In this document: one piece after another, positions 7,757 through 15,544 of the stretch
How the letters are laid out: every line of letters starts with the position of its first letter
How positions within the stretch are numbered: position 1 is the first letter of the stretch
Assembly: GCA_964401845.1 (NCBI GenBank)
Contig: CAYOAD010000037.1
Span: 1 to 23,586 of the forward strand
Length of the DNA stretch: 23,586 bases
Direction: 5' to 3'
Origin: CAYFKJ01 sp964401845
GTDB taxonomy: Bacteria > Pseudomonadota > Alphaproteobacteria > UBA2966
The notes under the pieces: model-generated
Databases searched by the model: none
Told to the model about the DNA's origin: nothing
Seen by the model: the letters and a program-made list of their open reading frames with translations, nothing else
Made by a program: the position numbers and the translations under genes

Positions 7757-8500
7757 CTATTTGTCTTGGCCGTCAAGAAACGGCAAATCGACGATGCCGG
7801 CTTCCAGCATCAGCGCGCCGAGACGGAAGTCGTCAGGCCCGTCCGCGTCGAAACCGTAGGCCTCCGGGATCTCCACAGCCAGGCTCGGTTCGGCGAAAAC
7901 GGCGCCCTGTTCAAGGGCCGCCGCGCTGCGGAACACCACGATATTGCCGAACAGGAAGTGCGGGGATTTGGTCTGCTTGTTGTAGGCGATGCGCCGCTCG
8001 TCGGCATAGACGAAGGAGACCCGTCCATCGCTTACCGCCCGTTGATTGACGGCATGGTGATTGTGCGGGCAGGGAATGACGGTTTGCGCCGATCCCGCCT
8101 GCCGATCCGCCAGCACACCGCCGACAGCCTCATCGAGGTGCCCCGGCAGGAGGAAAGGAGAGGTCGGCTGCACCAGCGCCACGGCCTCGGGCACCGCGCC
8201 GTCACGGGCGTCGGTCCTCTGCAGGAAATCAGCGATGACGTCCATAACCGGCGTCGCATCGCCGCACAGCCTTTCCGGCCGATCATCGACGTCACCGCCG
8301 AGCTGACGGACACGGGCCGCGATGTCGGCGTCCTCCGTACTGCAGACGATACGGTCGATACGCTTTGCCGCAGCCGCTGCCAGGACGCCGTAGTCGATCA
8401 GGGGCCGGCCCGCGAAGTCGGCGATGTTCTTCTTAGGTATACTCTTGGAGCCACCCCGGGCGGGCACCAGCGCCCAACAGACGCCGTCGAGGATGTTCAT
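7757..8500 (-). CDS. Acylneuraminate cytidylyltransferase family protein (NeuA-like)
   Basis: A 247-residue nucleotidyltransferase of the CMP-sialic acid synthetase/CMP-Kdo synthetase fold that activates an alpha-keto acid sugar with CTP. The nucleotide-binding signature LVPARGGSKSIPKKNI (residues 11-26) is complete, followed by GRPLIDYGV, IVCSTEDADIA and QPTSPFL (111-117). The size fits the single-domain NeuA/LegF/PseF group. The start overlaps the stop of the dehydrogenase gene by four bases and has an AGGGGGG ribosome-binding site. With the NeuB- and NeuC-like genes upstream in the same operon, the likely product is a CMP-nonulosonate; which sugar (N-acetylneuraminate, a legionaminate, or another) is not determined. 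Confidence 0.88.
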   Translation of the reverse strand: MNILDGVCWALVPARGGSKSIPKKNIADFAGRPLIDYGVLAAAAAKRIDRIVCSTEDADIAARVRQLGGDVDDRPERLCGDATPVMDVIADFLQRTDARDGAVPEAVALVQPTSPFLLPGHLDEAVGGVLADRQAGSAQTVIPCPHNHHAVNQRAVSDGRVSFVYADERRIAYNKQTKSPHFLFGNIVVFRSAAALEQGAVFAEPSLAVEIPEAYGFDADGPDDFRLGALMLEAGIVDLPFLDGQDK

Positions 8501-9465
8501 TCGCCCCCCTCCTCGAAATACGCGATGGCCATGTCGACCACCCGGCGTTGGGTCTCGCTCCAGGCATCCAAGGTCGAGCCGCCGATATGGGGCGTCAGCA
8601 ACAAGTTGTCGTGGGATTGGGCGTAGCGCACCAGCGGATGCGCCGCCGCGTCGAAATCAGGCTCATATTCACCGTCGAGCACATCGAGCGCGGCGCCGGC
8701 CAGCTTCCCGGATTCTAGCGCCTGCAGAAGCGCTGCCTCGTCGACCAACTCCGCCCGCGCGGTATTTATAAGGACGGCGCCGGGCCGGAAACGCCCGAAC
8801 ATACCGGCATCCAGCAGGCCGTCGGTCTCGTCGTTGGCCGGGGCGTGGATGGTGACCGCATCCGAGGCCCCGATCAGATCGCCCAGATCGGCGATTCGTT
8901 CCGGGCCCCCGGCTTCGACCTCGACGTAGGGATCGTAGTACCGCACTGTCATGCCGAACGCGGCGGCAAACTCCGCCATCTTGCCGCCCAGCCGCCCCAG
9001 CCCGACGATGCCGAGGTCCAGGCGCGAGAGCATGGCGGGCGCACCCCAATCGAAGCGGTTCCAGGTCCCTTGCTTGACGGCGTCGAAGGCCCAGGGTTGC
9101 CGCCGGGTCAGGGCCAAAAGGAGGCCGAAGGCATGCTCGGCCGTGGGCGTGATGGTCTCGAGAAAGTCCTGCTCGTCTTTCAACGAGAACACCGCGATGC
9201 CACGCTCCGCCGCCGCCGCCATGTCGATGTGGGGGACGCCGGTGGTGTTGGTGAGGATCGCCTTGAGCTTGGCGCAGCGATCCATCTTGGCCGCGTCGAA
9301 AGCGAACCCCAACGGGGCGAAGCAGGCTTCGACGCCAGCCAGGATCTCGTCGCTGTCACTACGGGGATCGGGCAGTTCGACGATGTCGAAATAATCGTTC
9401 AACGGTTGCCAGGCCTCGTCGCGGTATTCCAGCAGCGAATAATAGAGAATGCGGGGCTTGGTCAT
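8497..9465 (-). CDS. NAD(P)-dependent D-2-hydroxyacid dehydrogenase
   Basis: A 322-residue member of the D-2-hydroxyacid dehydrogenase family (phosphoglycerate/glycerate dehydrogenase type), which interconverts 2-keto and D-2-hydroxy acids. The cofactor motif is LGIVGLGRLGGKMA (GxGxxG, residues 155-160). The catalytic arginine is R237 in NTARAELVDEAAL, the catalytic histidine H293 in LTPHIGGSTLDAW, and the acidic partner lies in DVLDGEYEPD. It has no C-terminal ACT domain, so it is not a regulated SerA. It overlaps the NeuA-like gene by four bases and starts 10 bases after the NeuC-like gene, so it is firmly within the operon. Its substrate is unknown; a keto acid from the same sugar pathway is an inference. 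Confidence 0.88.
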   Translation of the reverse strand: MTKPRILYYSLLEYRDEAWQPLNDYFDIVELPDPRSDSDEILAGVEACFAPLGFAFDAAKMDRCAKLKAILTNTTGVPHIDMAAAAERGIAVFSLKDEQDFLETITPTAEHAFGLLLALTRRQPWAFDAVKQGTWNRFDWGAPAMLSRLDLGIVGLGRLGGKMAEFAAAFGMTVRYYDPYVEVEAGGPERIADLGDLIGASDAVTIHAPANDETDGLLDAGMFGRFRPGAVLINTARAELVDEAALLQALESGKLAGAALDVLDGEYEPDFDAAAHPLVRYAQSHDNLLLTPHIGGSTLDAWSETQRRVVDMAIAYFEEGGE

Positions 9466-9475
9466 ACCGGCGGCC

Positions 9476-10618
9476 TCAATAGGTCATTCGCTTATCAAGC
9501 AGGGCCGGCCCCAATTCAACATCGGCCAAGACTTCGACAATTCGTTTGTAGGCTGTGCCGTCGCCGAACGGCGGTGTCAGACCGCCGAGATTTTGACGAA
9601 ATCCCTCGTCAAACGCCCGGTCCAGGGCTCGGGAAATGGCGGCCCGGTCGTAACCTACATCAAGGGTGTTGCCGGCCCGTTCCCGGCCGATCTGGCGGTC
9701 ACCGATATTCACCGCCGGCAGGCCGAAATAGGGCGCTTCGATCAGGCCGGCCGAGGAATTGCCCACCAACGCCGCGGCCAATTTCTGCAGGCCGACGAAA
9801 TCCGGCGCCGGGATGTTCTTGTGCACGGTCACCAGCGGCGGATTGGCCGACTTCTCGATCTCGCCGATGATGCCCTCGAACCCCTGATCGGAACAGGGAT
9901 AGACCAACAGGGCCCGCACGCCCGCGTCGCTGACGGCAGCCATGGTTTCCGCCATCTGCGCGCCGCTCTGGTCGGCGACCGTGGAATCGGAGTGCTGCAG
10001 CACCAGCACGAACGGCTCATCCGACAAACCGTAGCGCCGGCGCAGCTCTTCCTCCGGCGTCACGTCGCCGAGAATAATCTGGTCGATGTGGGTGTCACCG
10101 ACAACGTGGATGCGCCATTCCTCCTCGCCCATGCGCCGGATGCGTTCGGCCGACAGTTCGGTCGAGGGGAAATGGATATGCGCAAGCTTGGTGATGGCGT
10201 GGCGCACCGGTTCGTCCAGGCTGCCGGAGACATCGCCGCCCTGGACGTGGGCAATGGGGATGCGCAGGTTGTGGGCGGCGATGCAGGCGGCGAAAACCTC
10301 GCCCCGGTCGCCAATAACCAGCAAGATGTCGGGCGCCAGATCCGCCAGGACGTCGATCGACTTGGTCAGGCAAACGCCGACGGCGCGGCCCCGGTCGGCA
10401 TTGCTATCACCTTCCTGGCCCATGTCGATGGCGGCGTCGACGCGGAAGCGGCCCTCGACTTCCTCGACCGTGCGGCCGAAGCGGTCGTAGAGATGCTGAT
10501 CGGTGACGACGACCTTGAGTTCCATGTCGTCACGGTCGGCGATCAGGTTCATGGTCGGCGTCATGGCGCCGAAGCCGCCTCGTTTTCCCGACCAGACACA
10601 GATGCGGCGCTTCGACAA
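9476..10618 (-). CDS. UDP-N-acetylglucosamine 2-epimerase (hydrolysing), NeuC/LegG-like
   Basis: A 380-residue GT-B-fold epimerase that would convert UDP-HexNAc to free 2-epimerised HexNAc (ManNAc in sialic acid synthesis), releasing UDP. Visible motifs: RGGFGAM near the N-terminus (residues 13-19), GDRGE (103-107), HVQGGDVSGSLDE (124-136), RHAITKLAHIHFPST (139-153), and the UDP-binding GNSSAGLIEAPYFGLPAVNIG with GRERAGN (286-317). The HVQGGDVSG and RHAITKL forms are characteristic of the hydrolysing NeuC branch rather than the WecB branch. It begins three bases after the NeuB-like gene. Whether the substrate is UDP-GlcNAc or a modified bacillosamine derivative (as for LegG) cannot be settled; no LegB or LegC homologue is in the window. 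Confidence 0.9.
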   Translation of the reverse strand: MSKRRICVWSGKRGGFGAMTPTMNLIADRDDMELKVVVTDQHLYDRFGRTVEEVEGRFRVDAAIDMGQEGDSNADRGRAVGVCLTKSIDVLADLAPDILLVIGDRGEVFAACIAAHNLRIPIAHVQGGDVSGSLDEPVRHAITKLAHIHFPSTELSAERIRRMGEEEWRIHVVGDTHIDQIILGDVTPEEELRRRYGLSDEPFVLVLQHSDSTVADQSGAQMAETMAAVSDAGVRALLVYPCSDQGFEGIIGEIEKSANPPLVTVHKNIPAPDFVGLQKLAAALVGNSSAGLIEAPYFGLPAVNIGDRQIGRERAGNTLDVGYDRAAISRALDRAFDEGFRQNLGGLTPPFGDGTAYKRIVEVLADVELGPALLDKRMTY

Positions 10619-10621
10619 AAC

Positions 10622-11671
10622 TCAGACCTCCTCAAGCCCGGACGGATCGATCGCCTCGTCGGCGGCGACGGCGGCGGCCAGACGGCGGCCCAGCAATTCA
10701 CCCGCCCGGCTCGGCGGTACCCCGCCGCCGGGCCGCTTGGCCGCGAGATCGATTTCGGCCAGGACATGACCGGCCGGCAGGTCGCGCGCCGCCACCAGGG
10801 ACTTGACCGCCCAGGCCTCGCCGGCTTTTTCCGAGGCCGAGATCTCCTTGCGGCCATGACCCAACTGGACCTCGATGCGGCGGATCGCGCCAACCAGATC
10901 GGCGAGATCTTCCGGTCCGGCGGAGACCTTCCAGTCCTGAGCGTTGGGCACGTCGCGCAGAATGGTGATGTGCTTTTCGACGATTCGGGCGCCGCGCGCG
11001 ACGGCGGACAGGACCGCGAGATGATCCGGCGTATGGTCGGAGTAACCGACCGGCCCCGGGAAAGCCGCCGCCAACCGGTCCATGGCGCGCAGGTTGACGT
11101 CGCCATCCGGCGTCGGATAGGCGGTGACGCAATGCAGCAGCGCCGCCTTCCGGCAACCCGCCTCGCCTAACGCAGAAAGAGCCTCGGCCACGTCGTCTTC
11201 GCTGTACATGCCGGTGGACAGTATGACCGGTTTGCCGAGGGCTGCGAGTTTCTTGAGAAACTCGGGATTGTTGCGTTCGCCCGAACCGATCTTGATCGCC
11301 GGCACATCCAAATCCTTCAGCCAGGGTAAGCGCGTTTCGTCGTGCGCTGTCGCCATGAACAACAGGCCGCGCTTGTCGCAACGCTGCTTGAGGGCGCGGA
11401 ATTCGTCCAGGCTGAGGTTACGCGGGCGCAGACGCTCACGCCATTCAGCAGCGCTCTCGGCGATCATCGCTTCGACATCAAAAAACTGGGTCTTGAAGAC
11501 ATCGGCCCCGGCATCGGCCGCCAGATCGACCAGCTGTTCCGCCAACTGGACATCGCCGAAATGGGCGACGCCAGCTTCGGCGATAATCAAGACAGGCGCC
11601 GAGCCGCCGACAGCACGGCCGCCGATCTCGAATTCGCTTTCGAACTCGGCCGAAACCTGTCCCCCGTTCAT
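10622..11671 (-). CDS. N-acetylneuraminate synthase family protein (NeuB-like) with SAF domain
   Basis: A 349-residue enzyme of the NeuB family, which condenses a HexNAc sugar with phosphoenolpyruvate to a nine-carbon keto acid. The TIM-barrel part has LIIAEAGVAHFGD (residues 28-40), DVFKTQFF (57-64), IKIGSGERNN, STGMYS, GYSDHT (209-214, with the metal-ligand histidine) and EKHIT (232-236). Residues about 287-347 are the antifreeze-like SAF domain typical of NeuB. Oddity: after EKHIT the usual PGPDH stretch is replaced by PNAQDWKVSAGPEDL, so the substrate pocket may differ from standard sialate synthases. It is the second gene of the operon, 76 bases after the methyltransferase. Confidence 0.9.
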   Translation of the reverse strand: MNGGQVSAEFESEFEIGGRAVGGSAPVLIIAEAGVAHFGDVQLAEQLVDLAADAGADVFKTQFFDVEAMIAESAAEWRERLRPRNLSLDEFRALKQRCDKRGLLFMATAHDETRLPWLKDLDVPAIKIGSGERNNPEFLKKLAALGKPVILSTGMYSEDDVAEALSALGEAGCRKAALLHCVTAYPTPDGDVNLRAMDRLAAAFPGPVGYSDHTPDHLAVLSAVARGARIVEKHITILRDVPNAQDWKVSAGPEDLADLVGAIRRIEVQLGHGRKEISASEKAGEAWAVKSLVAARDLPAGHVLAEIDLAAKRPGGGVPPSRAGELLGRRLAAAVAADEAIDPSGLEEV

Positions 11672-11747
11672 TTGACGCGCCGTTCCTTCATAGCCCGTTC
11701 ATAGCCCTGATCGCGGCTTCTTATCAACCGCGAAGCGCATGCCGGCG

Positions 11748-12371
11748 TCACCGTTTGCCGCTGCAGCGGTAGTAGATTTTCTGGTACCCTGCGCCGCGGC
11801 GCAATACCGGCAGGATGTCCATGGCATATGCCACGAGCGGCGAGAGCGGCCCGAGGCTGATGCCGCTGAGCGCCCCGTAGGGAACTTTGTCGACTGTTTC
11901 GAAGGTATTTCCAAGGTGCGAGTCGATGTCGGCTTCGGCGTTAAACGCGCGCTTGGCAATGTTGAAGATCAACATGCCGCCGGGACGAGTCATGCCGACC
12001 AGCGCCCGCACACCATCTAAGGTTTGGGCGGGGTCGAAGTGTTGGTTGTTGAAAACCTGCACGCACACGACGCAATCGCCCTGGATCTCAAGACCGGCAT
12101 CGCCGATGCGGCCTTTCACAGCCTCGGCGCCGGGGTAATCCTTCCGGCCCTTCTCCAGACGCTCGCCATCCAGATCCATGCCGATATAACGGCTCGTGCG
12201 GAAGAACGGGCGGTTCTGCATCCAGCCGCAGCCGACATCGAGGCCGATCTCCATCCCCTCGCTGCGGGCGAGATCGCGGTTGAGCCAATTATAAAGAAGC
12301 TGTTTTGCGGGTTTGGTGGAGAAACGAAACGCCATGTCGCTACCGTATCGCCCAGGATCGGGCGGGCGCAT
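11748..12371 (-). CDS. SAM-dependent methyltransferase, class I
   Basis: A 207-residue protein with a Rossmann methyltransferase core. Motif I is GLDVGCGW (about residues 43-50), the acidic residue ending strand beta-2 is in YIGMDLDGERLEKG, and TRPGGMLIFNIAKRAF is the strand-4/5 region of methyltransf_11-like proteins. It is the first gene of the sugar operon and is divergent from the two GT-like genes. The substrate is unknown; methylation of a sugar or glycan terminus is suggested only by position. The start is uncertain: ATG 12371 is preceded by GGCGGATAGG, but ATG 12335 (MAFRFSTKP, 195 residues) is equally plausible, because a possible minus-strand promoter (TTGGAC, 18-base spacer, TAGGAT) would overlap the first ATG. 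Confidence 0.75.
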   Translation of the reverse strand: MRPPDPGRYGSDMAFRFSTKPAKQLLYNWLNRDLARSEGMEIGLDVGCGWMQNRPFFRTSRYIGMDLDGERLEKGRKDYPGAEAVKGRIGDAGLEIQGDCVVCVQVFNNQHFDPAQTLDGVRALVGMTRPGGMLIFNIAKRAFNAEADIDSHLGNTFETVDKVPYGALSGISLGPLSPLVAYAMDILPVLRRGAGYQKIYYRCSGKR

Positions 12372-12416
12372 CCTATCCGCCCGTCCGGCCGAAGTCCAAC
12401 CGCGAGTGGCGTTTGC

Positions 12417-12445
12417 TTGACGAGCGCGAACGCGCTAACGATAAT
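12417..12445 (+). promoter_or_regulatory. Sigma-70-type promoter for the GT-like gene pair
   Basis: TTGACG (12417-12422) and GATAAT (12440-12445) are separated by exactly 17 bases. The start codon it would serve is at 12542, leaving a leader of about 90 bases. The spacer is almost filled by the palindrome AGCGCG-AA-CGCGCT (12423-12436), which could be an operator. The call is by pattern only. Confidence 0.55.
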
Positions 12446-12541
12446 GCGCCCGCGCCGCCTCATGCCCGGCCGGGTGCGCGGCGATCCGGGGCGCCGGTCC
12501 GGACATTTTACCGGTCGGTTCTTCAAGTAGAAAGGCAGCCG

Positions 12542-14059
12542 ATGTCAGCTGTTACCGACATATCGGCGTTTTTGAACCGCCAGGGCCGGCGTGCGGCTCA
12601 AGCTGTCTCCAAGCCCGACCTGCTGGCCGCCAAATTGTCTCCCCCCTTGTTGAGTTTCGCGGCCAGGCACGGTTTTGCCAGACTGGCGGCGTGGCTGATC
12701 GGCATCCAGATGTCGGTCGTCAAGTCCGGCTTGCCAAAGGCCCAAGGCGGCATCCGAGCCCTCTATCTCAGCAAGATCGGTCTGTCCGAAGATGTCATGG
12801 CAAGTGTGGGTGAGGATCCGCGCTACACGCTCCTGTCGCTCGACCGCACCGCTCCCAAGGCGGTGGCCTTCGGTTTTCTGCCGCGAACAATGGGCGATAA
12901 CGATTATCAAACGACGGATACCGAAATTAACGCGGCAAAACTGCGTCTGCGGACATTTTGGCACGCGGTCTGGAAGCATCTGAAGAAACAGACCGCTATC
13001 GACGTGATTCTGACCGGGAATTTCAGCTACTTCGCCGAACAGGAAATGGCGGCGGCGGCGGAGGCGCACGGTATCCGTTTTATCGCCATGCACAAGGAAT
13101 GCCTCAAAAATCCCGGTCAGGAGAAATTCTACCGCCGCGTCTACGCGACGCGGAAAATTCCGTTTCAGGGGTCTCTTGTCCTCACCTACAATCGGATCGA
13201 ACGGGATATTCAAATCGATTCAGGCCGGACACCGGGTGACCGCATGGCCATTTGCGGCATGCCCCGATTGGATTTCATCCATAATTGGCGCCAGGCCCAC
13301 GCCGGCGACGATCAGGACGCGGACGGCAAGCCGACCGTCACTTTCATGTCCTTCAACCCCGTTACGGGCACGCCTTTCATTGGCTCCAAGGGCGAGCGTA
13401 CATTCGAAGTGCTGGACGATGACCTCGAGAACATCCGCTGGACCAATCTGGTCCACAACAGCCACCTGGCCATGGTTCGCCTGGCCGAGCAAAATCCGGA
13501 CATCCACGTGATCATCAAGACCAAGAACGGCGCCCGCAATTTGAAGGCACTCAAACCGGTTTTCGGTGACAATTTCTCGGGACCGGACAATTTCGAGATA
13601 ATCGTCGGGGGTGATCCGTTCCGCATGATCATCGAAAGCGACGTGGTCTGCGCCTTCAACTCCACGACCATATTTGAATCGTTAGCTGCCAACGTGCCGG
13701 TGGTCATACCCTACTTCGACGAGGCCGCCGACACGGCCACGAAGCCCTACGTGATCGACCTTGGCGAAGCCACCGACCGAGCGAATTCGGTTGAAGAGTT
13801 CATCGATAAAACGGCCGCGCGTGCGCGCCAGCGCACGTCGAAAGGCCGCAACACCGATCTCGGCCCCGAGCAATTGCAGATGTTGGACCACTGGCTGGGC
13901 AACCCCGACGGTAACGCCTCAAAGCGGGTGGCGGATACCGTCTACGACCATGTCAAAGCGCACCAGGGCAAGCCCCTGTCGTTCGTCACCGAGCCCGCCG
14001 CCACATCTCCGGTGGAAACGCCGTCAATCCCGCAGGCCGCCAGGGCCGCCGACCGGTAG
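12542..14059 (+). CDS. Putative GT-B-like surface glycan protein, paralogue 1 (unrecognised family)
   Basis: A 505-residue protein with no confidently recognised family. ATG 12542 follows AGGCAG and starts MSAVTDISAFL; the frame is open further upstream but that part lies in the promoter region. The C-terminal half has a nucleotide-sugar-transferase look: VTFMSFNP, HVIIKTKNG (323-330), GGDPFRMI (356-363) and AFNSTTIFESLAANVPVV (371-388), which resembles the donor-binding part of GT-B enzymes and CDP-glycerol-type transferases. The N-terminal half has TGNFSYFAEQEMAAAAEAHG (158-177), MHKECLKNPG and GMPRLD. It shares these blocks in order with the next gene, nine bases downstream, so the two are tandem paralogues. 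No signal peptide or clear membrane span is seen. Adjacency to the nonulosonate operon suggests transfer or processing of that sugar; this is inference. Confidence 0.7.
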   Translation: MSAVTDISAFLNRQGRRAAQAVSKPDLLAAKLSPPLLSFAARHGFARLAAWLIGIQMSVVKSGLPKAQGGIRALYLSKIGLSEDVMASVGEDPRYTLLSLDRTAPKAVAFGFLPRTMGDNDYQTTDTEINAAKLRLRTFWHAVWKHLKKQTAIDVILTGNFSYFAEQEMAAAAEAHGIRFIAMHKECLKNPGQEKFYRRVYATRKIPFQGSLVLTYNRIERDIQIDSGRTPGDRMAICGMPRLDFIHNWRQAHAGDDQDADGKPTVTFMSFNPVTGTPFIGSKGERTFEVLDDDLENIRWTNLVHNSHLAMVRLAEQNPDIHVIIKTKNGARNLKALKPVFGDNFSGPDNFEIIVGGDPFRMIIESDVVCAFNSTTIFESLAANVPVVIPYFDEAADTATKPYVIDLGEATDRANSVEEFIDKTAARARQRTSKGRNTDLGPEQLQMLDHWLGNPDGNASKRVADTVYDHVKAHQGKPLSFVTEPAATSPVETPSIPQAARAADR

Positions 14060-14068
14060 TATCCGATA

Positions 14069-15445
14069 ATGTGGGTAACGCTTCGCCGGGAGATGTGGTG
14101 GGCCTTGTTTCGCTGGTCGGCCCGCTTGGATCAGCCGGCACTTGCGGCCCGGCTCCTGAAAGCCGCCATCGAGCCCCTGCAGGGCCCCGCCGGCGGGGGT
14201 GCCAAACGCGTTCTCATGCTGGCCAAGCAAGGTTTGGCGGAGGACGGCCGAACGGCGTTCGGCAACGACCCCCGGTTCTCGCTTCATGCCCTGGATGCTG
14301 TCGAAATCAAGGCGTTCAAAGCTTTGGCTTCAATATTTCTGCCGCGGGAGGTCGACGACTACGCTTATGTGTCAGACGACCCGGCCATCATCGCGGCCAA
14401 GGCGCGTTACCGAGATTTTCTCGGCCGCATGTGGCAGAGGTTTCAGGCTCTCCAGCGCTTCGATGCGGTGGTGACTGCCAATTTCACGTATTACGCGGAG
14501 CGGGAACTGGCTGCGGCGCTGGAAGCTCAGGGCACGCCCTTCGTCGTGCTGCACAAGGAAAACCTGAAGAGCCCCGGCCGCATGGAATTCTTTACCGAAA
14601 TTTACCGGACCCGGCGGGGACCCTTTTCCGGCCGGCGCATTCTGGTCTACAACGACCTCGAACGCCGTGTCCAAAGGGCCGCGGAAATCGCATCCGATGA
14701 CCGTATTACCGTGACCGGCATGCCTAGGCTCGACAACGTGCATGCCTGGCGGCGGGAAAACGCGGGCCGGACACGTGAAGACGGCGTTCGCCCCAACGTC
14801 CTGTTCTTTTCCTTCATGGCCAAGACCGGCCTGCCGCGCATTGCTCGTAAAGCCGGCTTCGCCGACCCGAGCAAACGCGAAACCATCGGCGACGAGCGCG
14901 ATCATCTCGACTGGGCGGAACTTACTGCCGGTGTCCACCGCGCCGCTGTCGAGTTGGCCCGGGCGGCGCCCCACATCGATGTCATCGTGAAATCGAAACC
15001 GACTCCGCTCGAAGTGGCTGCGTTAAATAAGGAAATCGAGGCCTGCGGACCCCGGCCCGCCAACCTCAGCACAATTTCGGGCGGTGACCCGCTTAAACTG
15101 ATCCTTCGGGCCGACGCCGTATTCGCTTTCAACACCACGGCCGCCTTCGAAGCCATCGCGGCGGGCAAACCCCTCGTCACCGCCGCATTCGCCGAGGCTC
15201 TGAAAGCGGACCGAGAGCCCTATATCGTCGACCTTGGCGGGGCGGCGATTTACGCCGACTCGCCGGAGGATCTCGCCATGCGTCTGCGTACGCTGGCGGA
15301 AGCCGCCCGGCCCGTTCCGGCTGAATTGGCCAAACAGGAACTGGACCTGTTGGAAACCTGGACCGGCAATCCCGATGGAAATGCCGCCAAACGGGCCGCC
15401 GACGCGTTGTGGGCGGAAGTTGGAGAGCAAGGCAAGCGTCCTTAG
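14069..15445 (+). CDS. Putative GT-B-like surface glycan protein, paralogue 2 (unrecognised family)
   Basis: A 458-residue paralogue of the preceding protein. Shared blocks in the same order: TANFTYYAERELAAALEAQG (136-155), LHKENLKSPG (161-170), VYNDLERRVQ, GMPRLD (217-222), FFSFMAKTG, VIVKSKPTP, SGGDPLKLI (338-345), AFNTTAAFEAIAAGKPLV (353-370), EPYIVDLG and WTGNPDGNAAKRAAD (431-445). The C-terminal GNPDGNAxKRxAD signature is nearly identical in both copies while the rest has drifted widely, which points to an old duplication with different substrates or a two-protein complex. The start ATG 14069 lies nine bases after the previous stop; the ribosome-binding site is weak. The N-terminus is shorter than in paralogue 1. 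A donor-binding GT-B fold is inferred, not proven. Confidence 0.7.
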   Translation: MWVTLRREMWWALFRWSARLDQPALAARLLKAAIEPLQGPAGGGAKRVLMLAKQGLAEDGRTAFGNDPRFSLHALDAVEIKAFKALASIFLPREVDDYAYVSDDPAIIAAKARYRDFLGRMWQRFQALQRFDAVVTANFTYYAERELAAALEAQGTPFVVLHKENLKSPGRMEFFTEIYRTRRGPFSGRRILVYNDLERRVQRAAEIASDDRITVTGMPRLDNVHAWRRENAGRTREDGVRPNVLFFSFMAKTGLPRIARKAGFADPSKRETIGDERDHLDWAELTAGVHRAAVELARAAPHIDVIVKSKPTPLEVAALNKEIEACGPRPANLSTISGGDPLKLILRADAVFAFNTTAAFEAIAAGKPLVTAAFAEALKADREPYIVDLGGAAIYADSPEDLAMRLRTLAEAARPVPAELAKQELDLLETWTGNPDGNAAKRAADALWAEVGEQGKRP

Positions 15446-15544
15446 CGCTGACATTCCACATGACTTCCGGCGACCGGTCCGGGTGACAGTTCGGGCAATT
15501 TCGCATACGGTTGGAAGATCAAACTTTCATGAGGAATTGCTCAT

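Noticed and set aside
7724..8626. 300-codon open frame on the plus strand
   Set aside because: Antisense to the NeuA-like and dehydrogenase genes; no motif or ribosome-binding support.
9449..11170. 573-codon open frame on the plus strand
   Set aside because: Antisense to the NeuB- and NeuC-like genes, which have clear catalytic motifs. It shows no recognisable domain and is a by-product of high GC at third codon positions.
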